Source of the DNA: Quillaja saponaria
Lineage: Eukaryota > Streptophyta > Magnoliopsida > Fabales > Quillajaceae
Length of the DNA: 64,000 nt
Direction: 5' to 3'
NCBI GenBank assembly: GCA_029379385.1
Contig: CM055608.1
Location: 25,108,350-25,172,349 of the forward strand
Made by a program: the position numbers and the translations under genes. The stretch's first letter is position 1. Every line of letters starts with the position of its first letter. Below, piece after piece: positions 25,359 through 38,400 of the stretch. Below the pieces are notes generated by a model that was given only the letters and a program-made list of their open reading frames with translations, did no database searches and was not told the DNA's origin.

Positions 25359-27856
25359 TATTTTTTTTTTTTGGTTAGTGGTCAAATTTGATATTTGTGC
25401 TAACTTACATATATTTTGATTAATTCACTTATTCGTTATGGTAAAAACATATCCTCCAAAATGAAATTAGAGAATTCACAAAAATTTAATATACAAATAT
25501 ACAATAACTTGTCTATTACTGTATACATTATAGGCTATAAAGATACATAAATGATAAACCTTTGTGGCTTTGTCATATATAATTAGTCAATATTTATTGT
25601 CTTGCATTGGAGAATTAATGTAGTAGACTATATATACTAGCTAGTGCGTTAATTAGTGGTCCTTAATTTAAGTAATTAATTGAAATTTAGTGGCAGACAA
25701 ATCAAGTCATCCCTGCTTAATTAATAATTAAAAAAATTAATCTAATCTAATCAGTGGCCAAAAAGTCATACAGTAACTGGACTCTATATATTTTCTAATT
25801 AGAAATTAATTAAGAATATAGAAATGACGAGAAAGACAAAATTGTGTCGTGAATTAATAAAAGAAAGAATATTAATTAATTAATCGTGACTCAATCCTTT
25901 TTATTTCTATGTGTCAATTAGAATCATGGAATTAATTAATTAAGAATTAATGTCATAATTAATTTAATTAATCAAAAGCATATACTCACGTTAGTACAAT
26001 AATATTACAGGATTATATAATCCTTCCTCAAGCTATTATTTTAATATAAATATGTAGAAAGAAAAAAAAAAAAAAAACAAAGCCAGACCCTCTGTACATT
26101 ACGAGATTTTAGAGTTTTCGGACAAATATAAAGTAGAGCAGGGACATGTCTAAGCTTTCTGTTATACAATTCCATCACAAAATTCATGATATTGTCACAG
26201 GTAGAATAGTATATATATATATAGTAGGCCATCACACTTGTTTGCTGTTTAAAGATTTTTTTTTAAAATAATTTTAAAATATTATAATTATTGTAAAAAA
26301 TAGAGAGAAAGAGATATATTTCAGACGAGATTAATTTTTTTTTTAAAAAATAATTTATTAATTAAAGTTAATAATACTTAAGTTTTTTTTATTTTTTAAT
26401 TATAAAAGAAAATGAGTATTTATTAATATATAATATAATTTTAATTTAGAAAAAAATCAAAATTTAGCAAGATATTATCATCTTTTTTAAATATATTATT
26501 TAAATTATAAAAATTATATTAAGGATCAAGAAAACACGATAAACGTATTATGCCTTTTATATAGTATTTATTATATATATATATATATATAAATAAATAA
26601 ATCTATTGACTGAATAACTCAATCTTATATCTTCTATGACTTTTAATAGAATGGGCTTCTATTGAATTCTATTTTAAAATTATAAAAATTTATTATATAG
26701 ATAACACACCAAATTTTAACGGCCTTACACTTTTTGCATCCTTTATTGATTTGATCTCCAATTTATCATCAATTTAATGGTAATATATAATAAATAGGAT
26801 CTGAAGCTCTTTAATTACTTAATTATATATCTGGAAATTAATGATCAGAAAGTAGGTAAAAAAATTGGCTACAAATTAAGGTGTGGACAGTAGAGAATTA
26901 AAAAATAAAAATAAAAATAAGAGTGACTCTTGCTTGAAGATTTTGAGGCATGCACACAGAGATTGCAGGCTTTCATTTCTGGATTGGACTCCACTGGAAA
27001 GAAACCAAAAATAGGCAGGCTTGAAGGCTTCCACACAAGTACTGTGCCTCCAGTATACGTACGTACCATTATGTGATAGTACTCTGTAGCCATGGCTTAA
27101 CGCTGAGCTCATGTGTTGATGGAATTAAGCTCTTGTTAGTTATGTGTATCATTATGCCTCTAGCTAGTTTTGTTTTAATCTATTTAAATTATAATTTGAG
27201 AGGGGAAAGATATTTACATTTGATTCATGTATTTCTAGTATTGAATTCAAGTAATTAACTAAGGTGAGGCAAAGCTGCAATAAGTAGAGCAGCGGAGAAG
27301 AAACAGTGCCTGCAAAAATAGGAATATGTGGCAGAGAAGGCCGAAAGGGGGGACACAAGCGTAGGCTTGTCTTGTCATATCAGCTTTGTTTCAGTGGCCT
27401 ACCCCCCTCCTCTCACCTTTTCCCACATTAAGAGGCCATTGCCATCCCTGCTGCTGGGGGCCTGGGGCTGAGCCTCAGAATATTATCCTTTGCTTTACTG
27501 CTTTGATTTGTTAAGTTTTTTGTGGGAGATAAACAGGAGAGAAAAAGGTACATCACCACCAGGGACCAAAAAAAAATAAAAAACCAGAAACAATAAACCA
27601 ATTATCAATTAATAATTCAAGACTGAATGCCAAAATATGTAATAGGCCCATAAATAGGCAACTTACAAGCCTAATTCTAATTACAATTAACACCATAATC
27701 ACTATACATCTATTCAGTTCTAGCAGTGAACAAGAAAATAAAGAATAGTGACCTCACTTCATTCTACTATGTCACAACAGATTCAGAAGAACTTTGGAAT
27801 ACAAAGAACTGGAAAAGAGAACCTGTGTTGGCAAATTTGAAGTTCAAAGCACCTTC
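25359..27856. other. AT-rich intergenic stretch
   Basis: No gene recognised. It contains short TA microsatellites (about 26211-26222 and 26573-26591) and TTAATTAA-rich DNA. Confidence 0.5.
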
Positions 27857-30208
27857 TTATATTGCCCAGAATTTCTTTCTACAGATCAACACAGTTTCCA
27901 TCTTCTTTTTCTTTATTTTCTAGAAAATGTGATTTCACCTCCCATAGAAATTTTGGGCCAATTCTTGGATTCTTGATACAATGGATTCATCATCTCTGAT
28001 GATAATAAATCCCTGCATATTAAAAATGTCAAATTAACTCATAGGATTGACTGCTATATGCATATAAACTGAAAGAAGTGGAAGATCATTGAATAATCTG
28101 GCAGCCTTCACTAAAGACTAGAAGAAAAAGCAGAAAGAAATGCTTACCTGTGGTCGGGTTAGACGGTCCATCTCCAGCATGATATCCTGCAGTATGGATC
28201 CTGGTCCACGGTTTCTGTAGTGGGAGAATAGATAGATGGCATGCAACAAATCATATGATCGAGGATAAGATGAGAATGGTTCACACCTGATGCTAAGACA
28301 TCTGAATTAGCTACCATATATATACTAATAACTTCAAAATATAAATGATCTATTTTTTGGTTATGTTATGGTCCATAAAGAGTTTTAATTCTAAAATCTC
28401 ACCAATCATGAAAAGCACCAATCAGACCCCGGTCATAAATAGAAGATAGGGTATTCTTCATGCTTGCAGGAACTATATTCATTACCCAAACAGGAAAGTT
28501 ATTTAGTGCTACAGAAAATCCACCGCAAAAAGCATTCACATCCATGACATTGCGTATTTCTGTCTCATTGGTGTTCATCAATCTCCAGTAATGGTGAATT
28601 TGATCTTGCCAAAACAGAGTGTCCAGTATAAATTCCCCTTGACTGATACCTGTTGAAAAGAGGTTACCAAATCCTCTCATTAAACTGAAACACACAATTC
28701 TGAGTACATAACAATATTCATATATTTATGGTTAGACTTGACTATCACCTCCAACTGACAGGTTAAACACCACTAGTACTTCTCATGCGAGGTGTGTGAA
28801 ATACTATGATTCCCTAGCCCTTATAACCGAACAATTTATGACTTTATATATTGATTTGAGATATCATCAGGTGAAATGATCCTAATATAAATTTAAGGGA
28901 ATAAGTGTTTAAAAGCAAAATTGAAGTTTGAAGAGCTACTCTACGGTTCTGTCTTGGTATCTTGAACCTTCACCAGAAATGGGCTATATTTCTTCCTTTA
29001 ATTTAAGGAAGTTTCAGCTAGTTCAAAGTTACTTGTCATTATCATTAATACTTTTAAGACAGAGTAGTCTTTGATGTTAGAACGACATAATGCATCAAGT
29101 AGCTTAAACATTTGGATCAGTACCGTAGTTCTTTTTTCTTAGGGAAAACCAGTTTGTCTCTATTCAAGTTGAACCATTCGGAAATGAAGTGAATCAGGGA
29201 CAGAACTCAAGGAAGACTAAAAAGTAATTCCCTCAACTGAAGAAAAAGAGAATAGGCAGACCTAAATTGCTGAGGCTCTCTGAAAACACTGAGAGACGTT
29301 CAGGTCTAGGAGGGAGCTTCTGAGAATCTGTTGCCACACTTCTAACTTCTACACAGTTCCTTAGTGGCACATTCCATGATGGCTTGGAATCGACTTCACA
29401 TATATTAAAAAGCTTTTGTTCTGCATTTTGCAGGAGGAAGGACTGGTTTGCTTCTTTAATCCAAACTGCTGTCTGAGCTTCTCGAGAAATAAGTTTCCAT
29501 TACATTGCCGTAGTCAGATTTACCAATTTATCCCAAATCAAAGGATACTCTTTATCTTTCTGATAAGCAGGAGGAGCAGAATACCCATTAGATCGCAAAA
29601 GGTGATCCACTTCTTTCAACAAAATTCCATCTGCACAAGACAAAGAGATCAATAACAGAAATTTATAAGGAAACAAAAAAGGTCCAAGTAGGCAAGGTCT
29701 GAACATCAGTGGTGTTCATAGCAACCTTGACAAAAAGAAAATATTACATGTCATAGCTTTCATGCTAAAGTATTATAACAATAACAACCATGAGCATGAT
29801 ATAAAAAAAAATCTTCTGTCTGTGGTCCTCAATTTGGCAAGTCTGTATATTTAGTGAGATCAGCATTTTAGAAGTATAGCAACTACCAATGAGTAACAGT
29901 ATCAACAATTATAAGATCACATGATTCAATGAATTAAACTTTATGTCTGAACTGATATAAACCTCTTTTTTCATGTTTCTTTTATTTTCTCAAGTAATAT
30001 AATCCGACACAAACTAGTAATTAGGCACAGCTTTAAGCAAAAGTAAGAATGCAAAATACACTTCTCCACAATTATGCGATACAGCTTAATGCTCAGAGTG
30101 ACAATACACTTCTCTACTTCTATATGAAACAAGACATAAAAAGGCATCTTTCAACAATGATAGATTTCATAAGGCACATGTGTGTCAAGTATAATTATAA
30201 CAAATATA

Positions 30209-30213
30209 CCTAT
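30209..30213. repeat. target-site duplication of the Copia element, left
   Basis: CCTAT here is repeated immediately after the right LTR at 35458-35462, the 5-bp duplication expected for LTR retrotransposon integration. Confidence 0.9.
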
Positions 30214-30334
30214 TGTTGTATATGTGTGTTAAGGTGTAATAAGGGTGTTTGGGTAATAACCCTTATCTAGTATATATACTAGGATGTACATACTTTGAAT
30301 ATGATGAATATACTTTGATTCACTCAACTCATCA
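30214..30334 (+). repeat. 5' LTR of Copia element (121 bp)
   Basis: Begins TGTTG and ends CATCA (TG...CA). It is identical to the 3' LTR except at 30309 (T versus A at 35432). It contains the perfect palindrome CTAGTATATATACTAG (30267-30282), which includes a TATA-like core, and the inverted pair AAGGGT/ACCCTT. It is unusually short for a plant Copia LTR. Confidence 0.95.
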
Positions 30335-30347
30335 TGGTATCAGAGCC
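30335..30347 (+). promoter_or_regulatory. primer binding site (initiator tRNA-Met)
   Basis: TGGTATCAGAGCC starts directly after the LTR. It is the standard plant LTR-retrotransposon primer site, complementary to the 3' end of initiator methionine tRNA. Confidence 0.9.
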
Positions 30348-30930
30348 AAAACCCTAACCTCTGCTAGGACCGCCGTTGACTGCCGCAGAGCCTCCGTTGA
30401 CCGCTGCAGAGCCGCCGTTGACCGGCGCCGGCGCCACCTTGTACGGCACTTTCCGGCGACTTTTTCAGGATCGAAGACCACAGGCAGATTCGCCTCGAGA
30501 AGACGAACAAAACCCCCAGGTTTTCGTCTCCATCTGCTGCGGTTTCAGAGGTCTATTTTGCCTTTTTTGAGTTCGTGACCTAACTCGGGATTCTTCAATT
30601 CCGGCCGTGTTAAGCAGCTGTCTCCCTCTTTCAGGCCCTCGGTGACTTCGAGTGGAATAGGAGAGGGGATTTCGAGGGTTGCTTAGGAGGAAAAACCTGG
30701 TTTTTTGGAGAAAGAGCTCACAGACCCGATTCTCCTAGGTGCGGGTACTGTTTCTTGAATCTGTTTGGATGATCTTGTTGCCTGCAGGTACTTCTGAGTT
30801 CTGGGTAGTGTTCTGGAGGTATTGTTGAGAGGGTTGGGTGTTTTGTTGATCGTGTGGGTGGTGGGTGTTGAGTTCTCTGTATTTTAGTTCATCCAGTGCT
30901 GGTTTTCTTTGCTGATTTCTCTACTTAAGC

Positions 30931-33900
30931 ATGTCAGAGGAAGTTGTTAGTCCTGGGAATGGCAGTAGTGGGAGTAGGAGTAGAGTTGGAATCTCTAACG
31001 ATAATCCTTCCCTCCAAATTAGCCTAATGAAGTTTGATGGCAATAATTTCTTGGCTTGGTCTCGCTCGTGCCTATTATTTATTCAGGCACGTGGGTTGTA
31101 TGGTTATGTTATTGGTAGCAAAAGTAAACCAGCTGACTGGAGATCCATTTTTGGAGTCATGGATTTCGGAAAACTCCTTAGTGATGTCGTGGTTGATTAA
31201 CTCTATGCAACCACAAATCTCCCGTGGTTACTTGTTACTTGATTCTGCTGATAAGATGTGGACAGCTTTGTGTCAAACTTATTCTCAAGTTGGAAATGAT
31301 ATTCAAGTCTTTGAGCTTAGGAAGAAGCTCCATGAGACTAAGCAGGGAGAATTAGACTATTGCTCAGTACTTTGCTGAACTGAGTGGTTTATGGCAAGAG
31401 TTGGATTACTATCAGGAGTATTAGCCAGTACATCCTGCGGATGCAGCTTCTTACAAGAAGGTGGTGGATAAGGAAAGAGTGTATGATTTCTTGGCTGGAC
31501 TTAATCTTGAGTATGATCAGATTAGAGTTCAGGTTTTGGGAAGAGATCATTTTCCAAATCTGAGGCAGACATATGCTTATGTACAACAGGAGGAGAGTAG
31601 GAGGATAGCTATGCTTCATGTAGTAACTCGTGAGAGATCTGCAATGGTAGCAACTCCTATTCCGAAAGAATCTAAAGGAGTGCATACTAGAGGGATTGAG
31701 ATTGCAAGGGGTAGTGATAAGGATGACTTGCAGTGTGATTATTGTGGTAAGACTCGTCATACTAGAGACACATGTTGGAAGTTACATGGTCGTCCTACTA
31801 GAGGCAGAGGTGGCAGGTTTGTAGGACCGCCTAGATCACGAGCTCATGTCTCTGACACTGTTGAGTCATCACCTTCTACGGGATCAAGTGCACTTAATCC
31901 TGAAGAAATGCAGCATCTTAGGCGTCTGATGGCAAAACTTGATGGTTGTCCTTCCACTTCAGCTGCATCTTCTCATCATGCCCTTGGCACTCATTCCACC
32001 ACAGATTCAGAGCCTTGGATCATTGATTCTGGAGCCTCCGACCATATGACTGGTACTTCTAGAAATTTTTCTACTTATTTCCCTTATTCTGGTAAAGACA
32101 AGGTGAGGGTAGCCGATGGCTCCTTGTCCACTATTTCTGGGAAAGGTTCTATTCAGTGCACTCCTACCTTACCATTGTCTTCTGTTCTTCACATTCCTAA
32201 ATTTTCCATGAATCTCTTGTCAATTAGCTCAATCACTAGAGACTTAAATTGCCAAGCTATATTTGATTCTTGTTGTTGTAAATTTCAAGGAACTGGGAAC
32301 AGGAAGAACGATTGGCTATGGTAAAGAGCAAGATGGGCTATACTTATTGGAATATGGTCCTAGTATTTTGGCAAACACAGTTGACACAGTTGCTTCTAGT
32401 CAATCTCTTCAGAGTAGTGCTTCTATTACTTCTCAACAGCAGTTAGTTCAGTGGCATCGCCGTTTAGGACACCCATCTTTTTTTGTTCTAGGAAACATGT
32501 TTCTAGACTTATTTAAGCATTGTACTATGAACAATTTGCTATGTGATGCTTGTGAATTTGCTAAACATAAGCGTGCTTATCCTTTATTGAATAATAAAAG
32601 TACTACTCCTTTTGCTCTTATTCACTCTGATGTTTGGTGTCCTAGTCGTGTTGTATCTTTATCTGGTTACAAGTGGTTTGTTACATTCATTGATTGTTTT
32701 AGTCGCACTACCTGGGTGTACTTATTGCGTGCTAAAAATGAAGTATTCACTTGTTTTCAGATGTTTCATAAACTTGTCTGTACGCAGTTTGATGGTAAAG
32801 TTAAGATTTTAAGGAGTGATAATGGTACAGAGTATACAGAGGGTAATTTTCAGAAATATCTTCGGGATCATGGCATAATGCATCAAACTAGTTGTGTTGA
32901 CACCTCGGCTCATAATGGTACAGCTGAACGCAAAAATCGACATCTTTTGGAGGTAGCACGGTCCCTCATGTTTACTATGAATGTCCCTAAGGCTTATTGG
33001 GGAGATGCAGTTCTCTCTGCAGCTTATCTCATTAACCGTATCTCTTCGGACTCTTGATTTTAACACCCCTCTGGATATTCTTCAAGGTAATTGTTCCTTT
33101 GTGGTTCCTCCTAAAGTATTTGATTGTGTTTGCTTTGTTCATGAGCACGGGAAGAACATCAGTAAGCTTGATCATCGAGCACTGAAATGTATATTTATTG
33201 GGTACTCTGCCACTCAGAAAGGATACAAATGCTACCATCCTCCTACTAGGAAGACTTATGTTAGCATGAATGTCACTTTTCATGAATCCAATCCTTATTT
33301 CTCCGCGACACCTTTTCAGGGGGAGAGTAATAGTGAGGAAGAGGTGTCTTATGGTAGTAAGGGGGAGTGGCTACCTGAGTTGTTAATAGAGGACAGAATG
33401 AAAGAGAAGGAAGATGAAGCAAAACAGGATGAGAGTATACTGGAAGAAGTGAGGAATAATGAGATTCATACGAGGCTAGCAAAGCCGGATTTGCTTAAGT
33501 ATAGCCGCAGATGTAGACAACATGGAAAAATAGCCATCGAACCTGCTTTACCTAAGCCAAGAGTTCTCTCCAGACCCAGCTTCCATGCCGGTACATCCTT
33601 GTAAGTCTCCTGATGCTATTCCTTCTTCAAATACACCTCATGATTCTCCTGTCATTGATGATACTAATCTTCCTATTGCAATTAGAAAAGCAGTTAGGAC
33701 TTGTACTCATCATCCTATCTCTAATCATGTCTCATATAAATCTTTGTCTCCATCATATAGAGCATTTGTCTCCACTCTGTCTTCTGTGTCTATTCCACAG
33801 GATTGGAAAGAAGCTCTTGCTGATCCTAAATGGGAGGATGCAATGGTTGAGGAAATGAAAGCCTTATCCAAGAATGATACTTGGGAGCTTGCTAGTCTCC

Positions 33901-35329
33901 CTCATGGAAAACGAGCTGTTGGTTGTAAATGGGTCTTTACCATTAAGAGAAAAGCTGATAGGGACAATTGAGAGATATAAAGCGAGACTTGTTGCAAGAG
34001 GATTCACTCAAACTTATGGGGTGGATTATCAAGAAACATTTGCTCCTGTTGCCAAGATGAATTCTATCAGAGTTCTTATCTCTTGTGCAGCGAATCTTGG
34101 TTGGGACTTACAGCAATTGGATGTAAAGAATGCGTTCTTGCATGAAGATCTTGCTGAGGAAGTCTATATGGAGATCCCTCTAGGCTTCTCATGTCAAAAG
34201 ACTGAAGGGAAGGTATGTAAGCTGAAGAAGTCCTTGTATGGTCTCAAACAGTCACCCCGAGCCTGGTTTGATAGATTTCAGAATGCGATGATTTCTTTTG
34301 GATACCAACAAAGCAATGCTGATCACACAATGTTTGTAAAACACTGTCATGGGAGGATTACTATCCTTATTGTCTATGTTGATGATATAGTTGTGACAGG
34401 TGATAACCCTGCAGAGGTATCTAAGTTGAAAAGTTATCTTGCCAAGGAATTTGAAATCAAGGATTTAGGGAAGCTATGTTACTTTCTTAGGGATTGAAGT
34501 TGCTCATTCAGACAGGGGTATCTTTCTATCTCAAAGGCAATATGTCCTTGATTTGCTAGAAGAGACAGGTATGCTTGGATGTAGGCCTGCAACTACACCT
34601 ATTGAGACAAACCACAAGTTACAAAGTGGAGATGGAGAATATGTTGATAGAGAGAGATATCAACGACTGGTTGGAAGGCTAATTTATCTATCTCATACTC
34701 GTCCAGACATAGCTTATGCTGTTAGTGTGGTTAGCCAGTTTATGCATGACCCTCGTTCCGACCATTTGGATGCAGTTCATCGTATATTGCGATACCTGAA
34801 ATCTGCACCTGGGAAGGGACTTCTCTTTGAAAACAATAGAAGCCTGAAACTAGAAACCTATACAGATGCAGATTGGGCTGGATCACTTGATGATAGAAGG
34901 TCTACTTCAGGATATTGCACATTTGTTGGTGGGAACTTAGTGTCATGGAGAAGTAAGAAGCAGACTGTGGTTTCTAGATCTAGTGCTGAAGCAGAATACA
35001 GAGCGATGGCCCACGGGACTTGTGAGTTGTTATGGCTTAAGAAGTTGATGGAAGAGCTCAGATTATCTTGGGAAAAGCCTCTTCTGCTATATTGTGACAA
35101 TACCGCTGCAATCAATATAGCACACAATCCAGTCCAGCATGATCGTACAAAACACATTGAAATTGATAGACATTTTATTAAAGAGAAACTAGACTCTCGT
35201 CTCATTTGTATACCATTTGTAAGATCTGAAAGCCAATTGGCCGATATCTTTACAAAAGGACTTAGTAGTTTAGTTTTTCATTCTATTGTTTGCAAGATGG
35301 GCATGAGAGATATTTATGCACCATCTTGA
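30931..35329 (+). pseudogene. Copia gag-pol, frame-broken
   Basis: ATG at 30931 opens gag. Domains follow in order: gag core (30931-31700, with LQISLMKFDGNNFLAWSR), CCHC zinc knuckle (CDYCGKTRHTRDTC, about 31735) and aspartic protease (WIIDSGASDHMTG, about 32020). Next is integrase, with the GAG-pre-integrase WHRRLGHPSF and the DDE-type SDNGTEY (about 32820). Reverse transcriptase starts near 33800 (KARLVARGFTQ, LYGLKQSPRAW, YVDDIVVTGDN near 34375) and RNase H follows (TDADWAGSLDDRRSTSGYC near 34860, ending at 35329). The reading frame changes near 31137, 31350, 32293, 33045, 33550, 33955 and 34490, and there is a TAG near 31422. Every frame change moves one base forward. Confidence 0.95.
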
Positions 35330-35336
35330 GGGGGAG
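35328..35336 (+). promoter_or_regulatory. polypurine tract
   Basis: GAGGGGGAG lies directly before the 3' LTR, the usual site for plus-strand priming in LTR retrotransposons. Confidence 0.85.
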
Positions 35337-35457
35337 TGTTGTATATGTGTGTTAAGGTGTAATAAGGGTGTTTGGGTAATAACCCTTATCTAGTATATAT
35401 ACTAGGATGTACATACTTTGAATATGATGAAAATACTTTGATTCACTCAACTCATCA
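35337..35457 (+). repeat. 3' LTR of Copia element (121 bp)
   Basis: Matches the 5' LTR over its full length with one difference (35432). It is followed by the right target duplication CCTAT (35458-35462). Confidence 0.95.
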
Positions 35458-38400
35458 CCTATATCATAGTTATATTTTCAGAGTATTTAAGTCAAAGAAC
35501 CAAAAACAAGTCACAGTAAGTTTGAAGCCTGGAAGAGTTTGTCATAACAGGATGCATTCAATGGTTGTTGGCATGCAAGATATCAAGTCAACATACAGTA
35601 TATGTGGATATTCCAGCACCAATATGTATATATATATATATATATTTTGGATGCCAAATTACCATTTTCATGCCAATCAACACGACATCTTGAGCAGTGA
35701 ACAATCTCAAATGAGTTAGTAGGAAATGGTAGTTGTTTTGTGGCTATAGCTGAAATCTGGCACCAATTCCTCATTCTAATGAAAACTGAATTTGATTTTC
35801 ATGCCCATCCTTGGGAGCGAAGGACATCACTTGTATATCCAAAGGAAGAAGATGTGCTGAGAAGCTGGCAACCACACACAAAACCAACATCCAAAACTTG
35901 AATTGCCCCTGCAGAACGTAGATCACCAGTCTCATCTGTTGTCATATTCCCTAACCTGCATGAATGGCATATTTCAGTGACGCTTATAAAATAACTACAA
36001 AAAAAAGAAAAAAAAAGGTATTCTTTATATCTTCGGTGAAATAATGTCATTTACACTATACTCAATAATTTACACCCAACATTATCAAAATAACCAACAA
36101 GTCACTCATAATTACAGCACGGTATCCAGTTTGAGTATGTTTCATGAACTTTGTAATGAGCTAGTCACACGTGATTCCCCATGCTGTGATAAAAAGAAAC
36201 AAAACAGACAGTCTATATTGTTCTGTTATGATATAGGATTAGAAGGCCCAAAAGTGAACTTTGAAAGCATAAAGGCAAATCTGTTCTGCCAGCTGTAGCT
36301 ATCAATTTCCCCCAGTTAAGTGGAAACCCCTACAAGTACGATGTTGATGACTGCACAATATCATGTCTTGACTGTAACATACAAACTAGTCCTAAGAATC
36401 CCAAAATATTACAACTGAACTCGTTCACTCCAAGCTTCTAATTTTATTTTATTCGTAAGGAAGATCCAAAATAAATTGTATAGAAACAAAAGAATTCAAT
36501 AGTTGTGTCGTCACTCTTTCTGAACACTTCAAACACACTTCTATCTTAGTACCTATAATCCAGCATGAAAGCATAAACAAATATTTACCATAATCATGTT
36601 GACATGATTTGAACATACTCTATCCATTGGATTGTGAGGATATCATTCCACGGTTAAACAAAAGATCCTATTAGCATAGGACATCCAGAAATTCTGACAC
36701 AATTGCAACTCAGAAAAGGTTTAGTTGTCAATTTCATAGAACTTTATGTAGAATATGTTGACATATATAGGTATCGCATCAGCCATATTATATTCAAGTT
36801 TTTTTACAATATTTGAAAAATATAATATTCAAGTTTGTACAACAAACTGTTCTACAATTCTACGAAGCAAAACTTTGAACCTTTTGAGGTCTACGTGGTA
36901 GAGCACATCATATGATCATAGTAATCATAACAGGATAAGGAACTTCCTCTATGTTGCTAGCATTAATTTTTATATCAACATCAAACAACAATTGACATTT
37001 ATAGCTCCCAGTAGATTACTTCTTTCCTTGTTCTGTGTTGGGTCCTGATTAGACTTGGGTATCCTAAATCAGATCATTTACTTAAAGATATGATGCTTAT
37101 ATTTCTGGTTGGAAAAGAAAGGAGACAAAGGAGTGATAAACATGCTTAAACTAATTTATTCCTGGTATCTAACTGGTATACAGCTAGAAAGGAAGGCCAA
37201 CACAACAATTGGTTAGTAGCAGGACGAATGATAATATGGCGGCCGCTGAAGCATCATAGAAATACTATTTCCACAAATTTAAAAGAAACCTATATCAGTA
37301 AATGATAAGAGAACAGGAAATGCATAGAAATCAACCAAAGCTACCTTTCGATGTACTCAGCAGCCCCATGCTTGAAATGGGTGCCACCACCAGGAAACCA
37401 CCATGCTCTTCCTTCTCATGCACCCAATTTTGTCCTCCTTTGACTTCTGCAAGATGTGTAAGATTGACATTGCTTTGCCAAACATAATCCTTCCTGGTTG
37501 GCCATGTTATTGGTATTTTATAATCCTTAGGTGGTGGAACCAAGCAAAACAAACGCTTTTCAAGTGCAGGACAATGCCTCTCCAGTTCTTGTCTAGTTGT
37601 CTTCTAGAAAGATCCAATTTTGGGAGCAATGTCTTCACATAAGAAACATCATGGCAAGGGATATACTCATTGAACGTTCGAGGGCATATATCCACCCCAG
37701 TTTCTGGGATCAACATGGGAACTTTCCAGTAAGTCAAGGACACTTTGTTTGTAAATGTGGAAACTCCTGCAGGAATAAGAGAGAATTTATATCGATTATC
37801 ATAATGCAAAGCAAGTCATTCCGGAACAAGAAGATTTAAGACAGATATCACAACAAACACTAAGGCTTGTCTCAATGTTTAACAAGTAAAAAAAAAAATC
37901 ACTGCAATGCAGAAATGAGGTGTCGCAATTCCTTAAGAGTTCCAACCCTCCTGCAACAAAAATTCATGCTTGAATATGTTCAGAATTCGGAGGGCATAAC
38001 AAAGGAAGAGATTCATTTGATGTATTCACTTCTCTTCCTAATTTTTCTGAAGACTGGACTTAAAATGCTGTGATAATGTTTGTCCTGAAAGTTTAAAGGC
38101 ACCTTATGTTGCTTGGCTTTCTGTAGAAGAAGCAGTACATATGATGTGCTGACCAAGTACACATGGCATACATGCAGATTTAAGAGAAGGACTTCCACAT
38201 CATTTTGATATGGCACAAAGTACAAGGCCGCTGTAAGAATGCTCAGGCTGTCTAGAAGCTAAAACTATCAATTTCTAATCTTTTTGAAACACATGCCACA
38301 CATATGCTCAACAGATTCAGCCTATATGCAACTAATAGAGAAAACACATGGTCATTGGCTCATTGCTAAAATGGCACTAAGAAATATACCTATCAATAAA

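Larger units (their letters stand above)
30214..35457 (+). mobile_element. Ty1/Copia LTR retrotransposon, full length, defective
   Basis: A 5,244-bp element bounded by 121-bp LTRs and a CCTAT target duplication, lying in antisense orientation in intron 3 of the PMT-like pseudogene. It has a primer binding site, gag with zinc knuckle, then protease, integrase, reverse transcriptase and RNase H in the Copia order, and a polypurine tract. The LTRs differ at 1 of 121 positions, so insertion was recent. The internal frame is broken in at least seven places, so this copy cannot encode its own proteins as it stands. It may have been mobilised in trans, or the breaks may be sequence errors. Confidence 0.95.

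Noticed and set aside
30249..30578. 109-codon frame starting in the 5' LTR
   Set aside because: It covers LTR, primer site and untranslated leader of the Copia element; gag starts at 30931.
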